64,000 nt of DNA, from NCBI RefSeq assembly GCF_040616545.1, contig NZ_CP156688.1, forward strand, positions 2,170,001-2,234,000. Reading direction: 5' to 3'. Positions 50,616 to 59,800 of the stretch are shown in pieces (position 1 is the stretch's first letter; every line of letters starts with the position of its first letter). The notes under the pieces were generated by a model, which worked only from the letters and a program-made list of their open reading frames with translations, was not told the DNA's origin and ran no database searches. This stretch comes from Akkermansia muciniphila. GTDB lineage: Bacteria > Verrucomicrobiota > Verrucomicrobiia > Verrucomicrobiales > Akkermansiaceae. Made by a program: the position numbers and the translations under genes.

Positions 50616-51659
50616 ATGGCCACTCAAATCAAGCGTTTATTTGTCAACGGGTTTCCCAGCCTTTACGGAGGCGCGGGAACAGAACTCCACCATCAAATCA
50701 TCGTCTGGCGCAAACTGGGTATGGAGGTCCACCTTATCCCTTCATGGGAGTACCACCAGGAGCCCCTCTACAATGAAATGGCCACCCTGGGCGTTATCAT
50801 GCATGCCCCGGGTGACTGGTCAGCCGTTCAGCCCGGCGATCCCGTGCTCGGCTTCTGCAATGCCGAGTTCCTCCAGGCCCTGCCGGAGATCCGTAAACGC
50901 ACGAAACGAACCGTCTTCGTCAACTGCATGACCTGGCTCTTTGACAAAGAAAAGGAAGCCATGCAAAAGGGGGAGATTGCCATGTTTCTCTACCAGAACG
51001 AAGCCGTGCGCCGGAACGTTATGCCCGTACTGCGCCAACTGAACGGTGATTCTCAAATACAGTTCCTGACCTTCAGCCCCTATTTTCATGCGGAGGCCTT
51101 CCCCTTTGTCCGGGAGCGTGATACGGACTTCTTCGGCTGCGGCCGCATCTCGCGTCAGGATGCGGACAAATTCGCGGCCAGCACACTGCATATCTATGAT
51201 ACTTTCGTGTCTCCCGTGTTGAAGCACGGCCTTTTCCTGGGTTTTGACCAGCGTAGCGAAAATAAAATCGGGCGCCCCTTTGACTGGATCCAGATAGCCC
51301 ATAACCAGAGGGAGGTTTCCCAGCAGGCTTTCTACCGGCACTGCCGAATTGTACTGCAACCTACGGACACCACGGAAAACTGGCCGCGGGTTGGCTTTGA
51401 GGCGATGGCGAGCGGCAGCGTGCTTATTGTGGACAACCGTGGAGGGTGGCGTGAAATGGTGGAGCACGGAAAGACGGGATGGCTGTGCGACAACGAGAGG
51501 GACTTCATCTACTACGCGTCTAAAATGGCGTATGAACCGCATCTGCGTGATGACATGGCGGAGGAGGCACGGTTAAGAGGTCTGGAATTGGGTGGTTTGG
51601 AGGTCTCCATGGAGAGCTGGAAGGAAGTTTTTGAGATGATGGGCAGGCTTCCGGAATAA
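50616..51659 (+). CDS. GT4-like (GT-B fold) glycosyltransferase
   Basis: A 347-residue protein. The N-terminal loop SLYGGAGTELHHQI (residues ~14-27) is the acceptor-domain glycine loop of GT-B enzymes. The C-terminal donor site reads PTDTTENWPRVGFEAMASGSVLIV, the E-x7-E-like pattern, followed by DNRGGWREMVEHGKTGWLC. It probably transfers a nucleotide-activated sugar in the cytoplasm. The leader is A-rich without Shine-Dalgarno. It opens a same-strand run of transferases that ends at the RHS gene. The donor sugar is not readable. Confidence 0.85.
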   Translation: MATQIKRLFVNGFPSLYGGAGTELHHQIIVWRKLGMEVHLIPSWEYHQEPLYNEMATLGVIMHAPGDWSAVQPGDPVLGFCNAEFLQALPEIRKRTKRTVFVNCMTWLFDKEKEAMQKGEIAMFLYQNEAVRRNVMPVLRQLNGDSQIQFLTFSPYFHAEAFPFVRERDTDFFGCGRISRQDADKFAASTLHIYDTFVSPVLKHGLFLGFDQRSENKIGRPFDWIQIAHNQREVSQQAFYRHCRIVLQPTDTTENWPRVGFEAMASGSVLIVDNRGGWREMVEHGKTGWLCDNERDFIYYASKMAYEPHLRDDMAEEARLRGLELGGLEVSMESWKEVFEMMGRLPE

Positions 51660-51681
51660 TGCTTAACGGGAAATTCAAGGT

Positions 51682-52348
51682 ATGGACAAACTTCATGTTT
51701 CTCCCTGTTTTCTCCCCGGTACGCGTCTGGGCAACGTCATGTTTACCCTGGCGGCGGCTTGCGCCCATGCCTTGCGCGTGGGAGTGCCGTGTCACGTCCC
51801 GTGGAATTATAATGATGCTACGCTCCTGTTGCGCTCCCGTCTGGGGGACTGGGTTCTGCCCTCCACTCCATGCGGAGTGAACGAGCCTGCGGCATGGCAG
51901 GAGCCCTCCTTTGCCTACCACCCCATACCCCTTCATTGCGGAAAAGGAGCCGCGCACGGCGGGCCTCCACATCCGGCTGGGGGATTACAAGCAGCTCCGC
52001 CATAAGCACCGTGTCCACGACATTGATTTTTTACAACGGGCCTTTGCCCACATTTCCCCGGATGTGAACCGGCTCATTTTATTCAGCGATGAACCGGCGG
52101 CAGCGGCGGACATGCTTGTACGCGTGCCGGAGTTCAGACGTTTCTCTCTGGAGATTGACCGCAACGATACCTGTAAAGCCCTGCGCCGCATGACGGCCAT
52201 GGAGGAACTTATCATCTCCTGCTCCTCCTTTTCCTGGTGGGGCGCCTGGCTGGGGCAAACACGCAAGGTAGTTGCTCCGCGCAACTGGTTCTCCGGTGTG
52301 ATTGAAAACTACCAGGATGTCTACCTTCCTCACTGGATAAAACTATAA
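51682..52348 (+). pseudogene. GT11-like fucosyltransferase gene broken by deletion and frameshift
   Basis: The first frame, from the ATG at 51682, encodes the GT11-type start TRLGNVMFTLAAACAHALRV and reaches EPSFAYHPIP. The continuation PFIAEKEP, LHIRLGDYKQ and ISCSSFSWWGAWLG, all GT11 hallmarks, is in another frame ending at 52348. The switch falls near 51928-51931 in a run of C. The segment GT11 proteins carry between these parts, with the GYFQS-type motif, is missing. So a deletion of roughly 30 or more codons left the gene out of frame. Alpha-1,2-fucosyl transfer is the family role; here it is probably lost. Confidence 0.8.
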
Positions 52349-52377
52349 ATTTCATACACAACCCACTGAAAAATAAA

Positions 52378-54075
52378 ATGAAGATACAAACAATCACCGG
52401 ACTATGGGTGGGAGGAAATCTCCCGCTGATGGCTCAGCTTTGCATTAAGTCCTTTTTGGATCACGGCCATTCCTTCCAGCTTTTCACCTATAAGCATTAC
52501 GACAATGTTCTCGAAGGCACGCTTGTCCGGGATGCACGCGAGATTCTGCCGGAAGAAGCCGTGTTTCATCATGAGAATGGAAGCCTCGCGCCTTTTGCCG
52601 ACTGGTTCCGCAATGAATTCCTGGTGCGGGAGGGCGGTTTCTGGACGGATTTGGACGTGGCGTGCCTGAGCGACGAGTTTCCGGACGTTATGCCGTGGTT
52701 CTGCATGCAGGAGCCGGGGCTGGTGGCGGTAGGAGTCATTGCCTTCCCTCCCCGGCATCCCATGATGGAGGCATTACGGGGACTTGCGGAAGATCCGGCA
52801 TCTCCGGCTCCCTGGGATTCCCCGGAGGAAATTCATGCCAGGGAAGTTTTTGCCAGATCCGTTCCCGACGTGGCGGAACGCCGGCGCAAGGCTCCATGGG
52901 GGCATTGCGGCCCGGAAGGTTTTACCCGCGCTCTCAAGCACTTTGGGCTGCTGGAACAAGCAGCCAAGCCCTCGCGGCTTTATCCGCTGCATTATACCGT
53001 CTGGCGCAAATGCTACAACGGAGACTGCAATTTGCGCAGTCCGGAACTCTCCAACGCCTGGGCCATCCATCTCTGGGGAGAGATGCTGCGCCGGGAGCCG
53101 GATGCATGGGAAAATGTGTCCCGCAACAGCGTTGTGGGAGAACTGCTGGACAGGCATCTGCCGGAACATCCGGCAGGGACGGCTCCTGCACCAAGGAAGA
53201 AAGTCAAGGTGCTGGTAGGCATTTGCAGCTGCAATAACGCTGCCAACCGGCGCAAGGCGTGCCGGGAGACGTGGCTCTCCCATCCCGTTCCCGGCATTGA
53301 GTGCAAGTTTTTCCTTGGCCGCAGGAAACCCATTGAGGGAGAAGATGACGTGGTTGCCCTGTGGGTGAATGACGATTACGCTCATCTTCCGTCCAAGGGA
53401 CTGGCGTTCTATAAGTATGCGCTGGAGCACTATGATTTCGACTGGCTTTTCAAGTGTGATGACGACACTTATCTGGCGCTCGACCGTCTGGAAAGCTTGT
53501 GCGACGACCGTTATGATCTCATTGGGGACATGTGCGTGGAGTCACGTAAATCACCCAGCGGAGGAGCAGGGTACCTGATGAGCCGCCATCTGGTGGAGCT
53601 TTTTGTCACCCATGCTTCCCAGGTGCCGGATACCGGTTGTGAAGACCTTATTTTTGGAGCCTTGGCGGTGGAACTTGGCGTCCCGATGATGGCCTCCCGG
53701 CGGCTGGTCATGAGTTCCTCCCCTGCACCGCACAGGGAGAACGACTTGGTTACGGCCCACTGGTATTCTCCGGTGCGTCTGCATGATATAGAGATGCTGT
53801 TCCATGATACCCCCATCGGTGTTTTTAAAGGTTGCCACCCTGATTGGGAAGACGAGGTTCTTTTCTTCCGCAACGGGCGCTTTCTGCGCAAGGAGAGCGG
53901 CTGCACGGGCCGTTATTTTCTCAACGGTGAGGCCTGTTTGATTCTTAAGTGGGATAACTGGCCGGAGGAATCCCTTTTCCGGGACGGCGGAGTTTTCCGC
54001 CAGGGAGGCTTTAGCCTTTCTCCCACTCCGGGACAGCCTTCTCTCCTGGCTGTATTAACCTCCACCCATGCCTGA
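52378..54075 (+). CDS. Two-domain glycosyltransferase: GT32-like plus Fringe/GT31-like
   Basis: A 565-residue fusion. Residues 1-265 resemble GT32/alpha-1,4-galactosyltransferase enzymes, with the DxD motif D91-L-D93 in GGFWTDLDVACL and the C-terminal CGPEGFTRALKHF plus AWAIHLWG. Residues 275-465 resemble Fringe/core-1 beta-1,3-galactosyltransferase (GT31), with NRRKACRETW, the metal motif DDD at 361-363 in LFKCDDDTYLALD, GGAGYLMSR and the acidic pair E422-D423 in CEDLIFG. A tail module (480-545) recurs in the next gene. It probably builds a chain of two sugars. The start has an A-rich leader. Confidence 0.82.
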   Translation: MKIQTITGLWVGGNLPLMAQLCIKSFLDHGHSFQLFTYKHYDNVLEGTLVRDAREILPEEAVFHHENGSLAPFADWFRNEFLVREGGFWTDLDVACLSDEFPDVMPWFCMQEPGLVAVGVIAFPPRHPMMEALRGLAEDPASPAPWDSPEEIHAREVFARSVPDVAERRRKAPWGHCGPEGFTRALKHFGLLEQAAKPSRLYPLHYTVWRKCYNGDCNLRSPELSNAWAIHLWGEMLRREPDAWENVSRNSVVGELLDRHLPEHPAGTAPAPRKKVKVLVGICSCNNAANRRKACRETWLSHPVPGIECKFFLGRRKPIEGEDDVVALWVNDDYAHLPSKGLAFYKYALEHYDFDWLFKCDDDTYLALDRLESLCDDRYDLIGDMCVESRKSPSGGAGYLMSRHLVELFVTHASQVPDTGCEDLIFGALAVELGVPMMASRRLVMSSSPAPHRENDLVTAHWYSPVRLHDIEMLFHDTPIGVFKGCHPDWEDEVLFFRNGRFLRKESGCTGRYFLNGEACLILKWDNWPEESLFRDGGVFRQGGFSLSPTPGQPSLLAVLTSTHA

Positions 54076-54080
54076 CCATT

Positions 54081-55697
54081 ATGAAATGCGTTTTTCTCCA
54101 AACTCCGGGGGAGACCATGGAAGGTCTCGCGGAAATGAGCAGTCTTGGGTTTGAGTGCGTGGCCTATCCCTCCACGCAGGATACCAGTTCCCTGCGCGAT
54201 ACGCGCTATGAAGAATTTGCCTCTTTCCTGGGCCGCGTTCCGGACTGGACGGATACGCCCAAGGTCCGTTCTCTGCGCGCTTCCTTTGCCCGGATGCTGT
54301 TGGATCCTGCTTTTGAAGATGATGATTTCATCATCTTCGGTGAGAGTGACTCCACCCCTACCGTTGAGGCTTCCGTACTACGGCAAGCTGTGGAAGAAGA
54401 ATTCCTGCGGCATCCGGAAGTGGATATACTGCGTCCATTTCTGGAGCTGGCTACCGGCCCGTCATTGCCTCCCACTTGTCCGGCTCATTTGCGTTTTGAG
54501 CCGCTCCATACTTCTCCGCGCACGCTGGATTCCCCCTATGTATGGGGAACACATGCGGTCGTTATTCCGGTGCGGAGCCGGCAGAAGGTTGCCGACCTCT
54601 TTCTGGACTGGCGGCTGCCTATAGACACCACGATGGAGGCAGCCTGCGCGGAAGGAAAGCTCAGCATGCGCATTACTCCTCATAACCTTTTTTACCAGAA
54701 GCCCCGTACATCCCCCATCAATTTGTCTCAGGAACCGGGCCGGAACCGCCGCATGGCTCTTTGCCTGGCTTCCTACAAGAGGCCGGAGGATCTTCAGCGC
54801 CAAATTTTTTCCATGATGAACCAGAGTTATGGAAACTTCCACCTGTTTGTGGCCGTCAAGGGGATTCCCGAATTCTTTGTCAACACCTTCATCATTCCCC
54901 AGTTCCAGCATTTCATTGAGGCGGGAAAGCTTACCATCCGCTGTTTTCCCAACGGCAACCAGCTTTCCAATCTGCTGGATACGGTAAGAGAGGTTGATAC
55001 CTCCGGATTTGAGCTTTTCCTCAAGATTGACGATGACGATTTTTACTGCCGGGATTACCTGAAAACCATCAACGAATTTTGTGAAACCGTGCCTGACGGG
55101 TATTCCTGCTATTACAGCGATTGGAGCTGGGTGCTTTATAAGCACGGCGGGGTAGTTTCTCCCCAGAAGGAACCTTTTTATGTGTTCGGCTCTTCCCTGG
55201 TGATGTCGCGCGAAGTGATGGAACAGGTGTGGAAAAGCGAGGCAGAGCCGGAGATCATCCGCCGGATTATGGCGAAATACTACGGCGGAGAAGGGCACAG
55301 CCGCATTGCGTGGTCTGAGGACAATTTCCTGCACAAACTGATGATGGAATTGGGATGCAGCAATATAGCCCCTTTTGTCTCCCGGAAAGGAATGAAACAT
55401 TTCCTGATGGTCCAACGTTCCAATGCCTCCGTCACGCGTGGAGGGCTGGTACCGGGTGATGCCGTGCAGCATGTGGATGTGGCAAATGCTTCCTCTCCGC
55501 GGGAAATGGTGCTTACGCTGATGCATCCGGAATGGATGGATACGGTGCGCATTTACGGTCGGTCAGGCTACCGTGTCTCCAATGGAGACCGGGCCCGCGT
55601 GGTGAGGCAGACGGATTCCTCCATCACTCTGGGCTGGGAGAAATGGGGAGAAGAGGTCTTCGTCCGGAATACGGATGGTTCTTATCATCTCAAATAA
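54081..55697 (+). CDS. Two-domain glycosyltransferase: GT25-like plus GT2-like
   Basis: A 538-residue protein. The N-terminal ~215 residues carry a GT25-like acidic motif E88-S-D90 in FIIFGESDST. Residues ~222-470 form a GT-A (GT2-like) domain, with ALCLASYKRPEDLQRQIFSMMNQ and the metal motif D317-D320 in KIDDDDFY, plus WSEDNFLHKLMMELG. The last ~60 residues repeat the tail module seen in the preceding protein (LGWEKWGEEVF). It starts 5 nt after the preceding stop and has no membrane segments. It probably adds further sugars to the same glycan. Confidence 0.8.
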   Translation: MKCVFLQTPGETMEGLAEMSSLGFECVAYPSTQDTSSLRDTRYEEFASFLGRVPDWTDTPKVRSLRASFARMLLDPAFEDDDFIIFGESDSTPTVEASVLRQAVEEEFLRHPEVDILRPFLELATGPSLPPTCPAHLRFEPLHTSPRTLDSPYVWGTHAVVIPVRSRQKVADLFLDWRLPIDTTMEAACAEGKLSMRITPHNLFYQKPRTSPINLSQEPGRNRRMALCLASYKRPEDLQRQIFSMMNQSYGNFHLFVAVKGIPEFFVNTFIIPQFQHFIEAGKLTIRCFPNGNQLSNLLDTVREVDTSGFELFLKIDDDDFYCRDYLKTINEFCETVPDGYSCYYSDWSWVLYKHGGVVSPQKEPFYVFGSSLVMSREVMEQVWKSEAEPEIIRRIMAKYYGGEGHSRIAWSEDNFLHKLMMELGCSNIAPFVSRKGMKHFLMVQRSNASVTRGGLVPGDAVQHVDVANASSPREMVLTLMHPEWMDTVRIYGRSGYRVSNGDRARVVRQTDSSITLGWEKWGEEVFVRNTDGSYHLK

Positions 55698-55715
55698 TTC
55701 ATTCCTGTTACATCC

Positions 55716-56627
55716 ATGACCGGTTCCTGTTCCATTCTGCCTGCTCTTATAGAACTGGGTGAGTTTCAATACTGCGCTAACGAGGGTAATATAGGAGATT
55801 TGCTTATTGACATTGCCACACGGCAGTTTTTCCGCCGCCATCACCTGCCGGTGAGGCATGAATCCCATCAGCATGTTGTGTACGGCGGGGGAGGACGGTT
55901 TGTGCCCTTTTATGGGTCCCTTGAAGTTCAAGTGGCCAAGTTGACCTCCGCACGGGTGGAACGCTGCATCATTCTCCCGCACAGCTTTTACCAGGTGGAT
56001 TCCTTCGTCCGCGTTCTGGATGAACGTCATCTGGTTTTCTGCCGGGAACAACGCTCACTGGACTACTGCCGTTCCCTGAATGAAAGGGCGCAGTTTCTTC
56101 CGGCAGACGACATGGCGCTTCACTTCTGCCGGGATTATTCTCCACCTTCTGATCCGGAAGAGGGGGGGGCTTCCCATTGCCTGAAACCATGGGCTGCTTC
56201 TCTCGTGGAAAAAATCCGGAAGGCTGTGCAGGAATCCTCTTTCCCTGTATTCCGGGAAAATTACTGGCAGCGTGGGGTTTTCCTGCCGCGCCGGGGCAAG
56301 GAGAGCGCTCTGCCTGCGGAATTGGTCCTGGGGCAGGATATTTCCGATCTCTGGAGTGGCACGGGGGACGGTTCCCAGGAGCAGGTTTTTCTGATACAGG
56401 GTCTGCTCACTGTGTTGTCCGGATTGGACATCCTCATTTCAGACCGTCTGCACATCTGCATTGCAGGCCTGCTTGCCGGATGCCGGGTATATTTTTTGGA
56501 TAACAATTACGGAAAACTTTCCGGCGTTTACCGGCAATCTCTGTTGGAGCATCCCCGCGCACATCTGCTTCATTACTCTGAACTCTCCGGACTTTTTCCC
56601 GAGATATTTTCTCTTGTCCGCAAATAG
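55716..56627 (+). CDS. Polysaccharide pyruvyltransferase-family protein
   Basis: A 303-residue protein with the family's N-terminal NEGNIGDLLI (residues 22-31), VYGGGGRFVPFYGSL, CREQRSLDYC and the C-terminal ISDRLHICIAGLLAGC motif with its conserved Asp-Arg-x-His. Members transfer pyruvyl from PEP to a sugar, and some act as glycosyltransferases. Here it could cap the glycan made by the adjacent transferases with an acidic group. It lies 18 nt after the previous gene, with 185 nt to the RHS gene and no terminator between. Confidence 0.85.
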   Translation: MTGSCSILPALIELGEFQYCANEGNIGDLLIDIATRQFFRRHHLPVRHESHQHVVYGGGGRFVPFYGSLEVQVAKLTSARVERCIILPHSFYQVDSFVRVLDERHLVFCREQRSLDYCRSLNERAQFLPADDMALHFCRDYSPPSDPEEGGASHCLKPWAASLVEKIRKAVQESSFPVFRENYWQRGVFLPRRGKESALPAELVLGQDISDLWSGTGDGSQEQVFLIQGLLTVLSGLDILISDRLHICIAGLLAGCRVYFLDNNYGKLSGVYRQSLLEHPRAHLLHYSELSGLFPEIFSLVRK

Positions 56628-56812
56628 TCTGTTTTTGTCCATACCCGCTCCTCCAGGGAAAAGGCATGGACGGGATATGTGATTCCAGAGGCCCTGCCTC
56701 ATGCGCAATTCATCCAACAATGAATTTCTTCTGAAAACGGGCGGCAAGCTCATTCAGAAGCTGATCTCTCCTACCATTAACTCAGTAACAAACAAATAAA
56801 AAACTAAACAAC

Positions 56813-59800
56813 ATGGTTACAGCAAACAAGAATGTCGGACGCGTTATTTACGAGAAGTCCGACAGTTACAGCAAATCCGAGAACGCCACATCAGGAGATG
56901 TGTTGTCTCCCGTCACTGACTCTTTCATTGTTCCAGAGGGAGGGGCTACTGCCGAGGTAAGCCTCACCGTGGACGATTGGGGCAAGCTCTCTATCTCCGG
57001 TCCCGGAGGAATATTTGAGCTTGATCTAACGTCTGCTGCCGCTGATCCCGGAGAGATGGGCGGCCAACAGGAGTGCTCCAAGACCGGCTCCTTTAAGCTC
57101 ATTCCCGGGGTATACACGCTTACGGTAACGCATGAAAATGCCGACTTGCCTTCTGGTGAACCCAACAAATCCGTATGCATTTATTCTGTAATAGTGACGG
57201 CCAATGAAGAGGACACCGGTTTAACACCATCGTCATCGAGCAGTTCTTCAAATGACGGATATGATTGGAGCACTTCCGACGGTAGTGGGGGGATTTCTTC
57301 CTCTAGTTCGGGAGAAGATTCATCATCTTCGTCCGAGTCGTCCTCGTCTTCGAACAATAGTAGTTCGTCGTCCAGTTCGAGCAGCAGTTCGTCGTCCAGC
57401 TCAAGCAGCAGTTCGTCGTCCAGTTCGAGCAGCAGTTCGTCGTCCAGCTCAAGCAGCAGTTCGTCGTCCAGTTCGAGCAGCAGTTCGTCGTCCAGTTCGA
57501 GCAGCAGTTCGTCGTCCAGTTCGAGCAGCAGTTCGTCGTCCAGTTCGAGCAGCAGTTCGTCGTCCAGTTCGAGCAGCAGTTCATCGTCCAGTTCGAGCAG
57601 CAGCTCGTCGTCCAGCATCAGCAATTCTTCCTCATCCAGCGACATCCCGCCGGAAGATAAGGAAATCTGCTGCAAATGCGGTTCTTGTACTGATTCGGAA
57701 GGTAATGAATATACCATTGCTACGGAAAAATTGCCAGATGATCCCAGTAAGAAAATTTGTATGCCTCTGTCCGAATTCCAGAAGATGGGGGGCACCCCCT
57801 CCCCCACTCCTGCTGCTTTCGGCTTTCGCTCCGCAAAAGCTGCTAATGAGACAGTGGAAGCTTGCGGGGGATTGAAATATGTAAGTCCCTGGGCATGGCG
57901 TGCAAGTCTGGAAGAAACATCCGGCCTCATCACCATCGTGCCTCCCACGGGTGCTGCTCTTTACTTCAACATCCACCCAGGTTCTGATGTGGCAAAGCCT
58001 GTGGGTATCTCCCGCAAGCGTGATTTCCGTGTGCAGTTGTTGAATGAAGCATTCAGTCCCTGCACGACGGGCAATCCTGCTTTTCTGACCCTGGTGGATT
58101 CTGATGGGCAGAAAGTGCGTTTCTCCGTAGAAACCGGCGCTGTCGTCAGTATGGCCTCCGCTTCCGGCAAGGTGGTCCATGCTGAAGATTATTTCCAGAG
58201 TGTGAAAAATACCTATGATGATGCGGGCAATCTGGTGAGCAGTTATACCGCCGTGGAAGGCTTGATGCGCACCCGCACAGGGGAGGCTGGCGCCCTCGTC
58301 ATGGAATGGTACGCTCCCTCTGCCGTCACGGTACTGGAAGACGGCGGTTATGAAGTTTCGGGCTCTCCCTACAAAACTTCTTACTATAAAACCTATGAAT
58401 CGGAAGGTATACGTACGACCGTCATCACGCGCCAGCAGCGCGGGCTCCCCGCACATACTATTACCCGTAGGGAGGAACCCGGCAGGGTCACTATCACCAA
58501 GGGAACGGGAGATGACACTATCATCCGTACCATTGAAACCAACCGACTCTACGGCGGGATGGTGGAACGCATAGAATCCATCAAGGGCATCAACGATGTA
58601 GAACCTGTCTCTTGCAACCGTTCCGTGAAGCAATACACGGATGGCGGCTGGCTGACGGTGAGTGAAACGGAGGCCTTCAGGACACCTCTTGCACGTATCA
58701 CCACCTATGAATACAACAGTGAATACCATGTCTCCCGCGTCAACCGCCCGGATGGCGGCTACACACGCTACGAATATGACGACGAAGGCCGCATGATTCT
58801 GAAGGCGGAACCTTGGGCTGGCGGGAAGGAAAAGATTATTCGTACCACTTATGCCGACAAGCGTTTCTATGACAATCGTCCTGTTCAGGTGACAAAGTCC
58901 TACCTCCAGACCAACGGCGTGGAAGTCACGTTGAGTACTGAAGCGTATGAATATAAAGACTCACCTCTCGTGGAAAAGGTTACTAAAACTGTTACTGCTG
59001 CCGGTTCCAGCCAGAAACAGATAAGTGTAGAAGAAACCTACGGAGAAGCTGCCGCCTATCCCTATGCCGCCGGAAGAATGAAGTTCACGCAGAACATGGC
59101 CGGGATACAGGCCTGGTATGAGTATGAAGTGGCAGAGGAGCATGGCGCCGCTCACAAATGTACCGTTATCACGAAGGTTAATGCTGAACTTGTTCCCGGG
59201 CAGAGTACGAAGGAAGAAAGTTTCATGGCATCCGACGATACCGTCATTTCCGAACGGAAATTCATTTGGGATGGACGGGAATGGCTCCTTCTCTCAAGTG
59301 AATCCTATGAATACGACGAAGAGCGCCGCTGCATCAAAACCACACACGGCAATGGCCGCATCAGTATGGCTACATGGATGTGCTGCGGCAAGCTTTCGGA
59401 AACCGATGAAGATGGGGTCATTACTACCTATGGTTACAATTCAGCCCATCAGCTTGTGGAAACCATTCGTTCGGAAGTACGTGACGGAGATACGGTGCTC
59501 ACCCCGGAAACTATCGTCACCTATATTCGTGATGCGGCCGACCGCATTTTGCAGACGCGCCGGGATGTTGGCCCCATGACCACTATGGAAAGCAACGAAT
59601 ACGACGCCCTGGGTCGAACCATTTCCCAAACGGATACCCTGGGACGAATGACCACGACGGCATATAGTGACAACGGATTGACAAAAACCGTCACCACTCC
59701 TGCTGGGGCTGTCTTTGTCACGGAAAGGCATCCCGATGGCTCCGTACTCCATGACTACGGTACGGGACAGCGAGAGCTCTACCATGCATATGACATTCAT

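Noticed and set aside
57181-57948. Minus-strand frame with ELDDELLL repeats opposite the polyserine tract
   Set aside because: The repeat arises because the 24-bp minisatellite is open in several frames; the serine frame continues into a real RHS protein.
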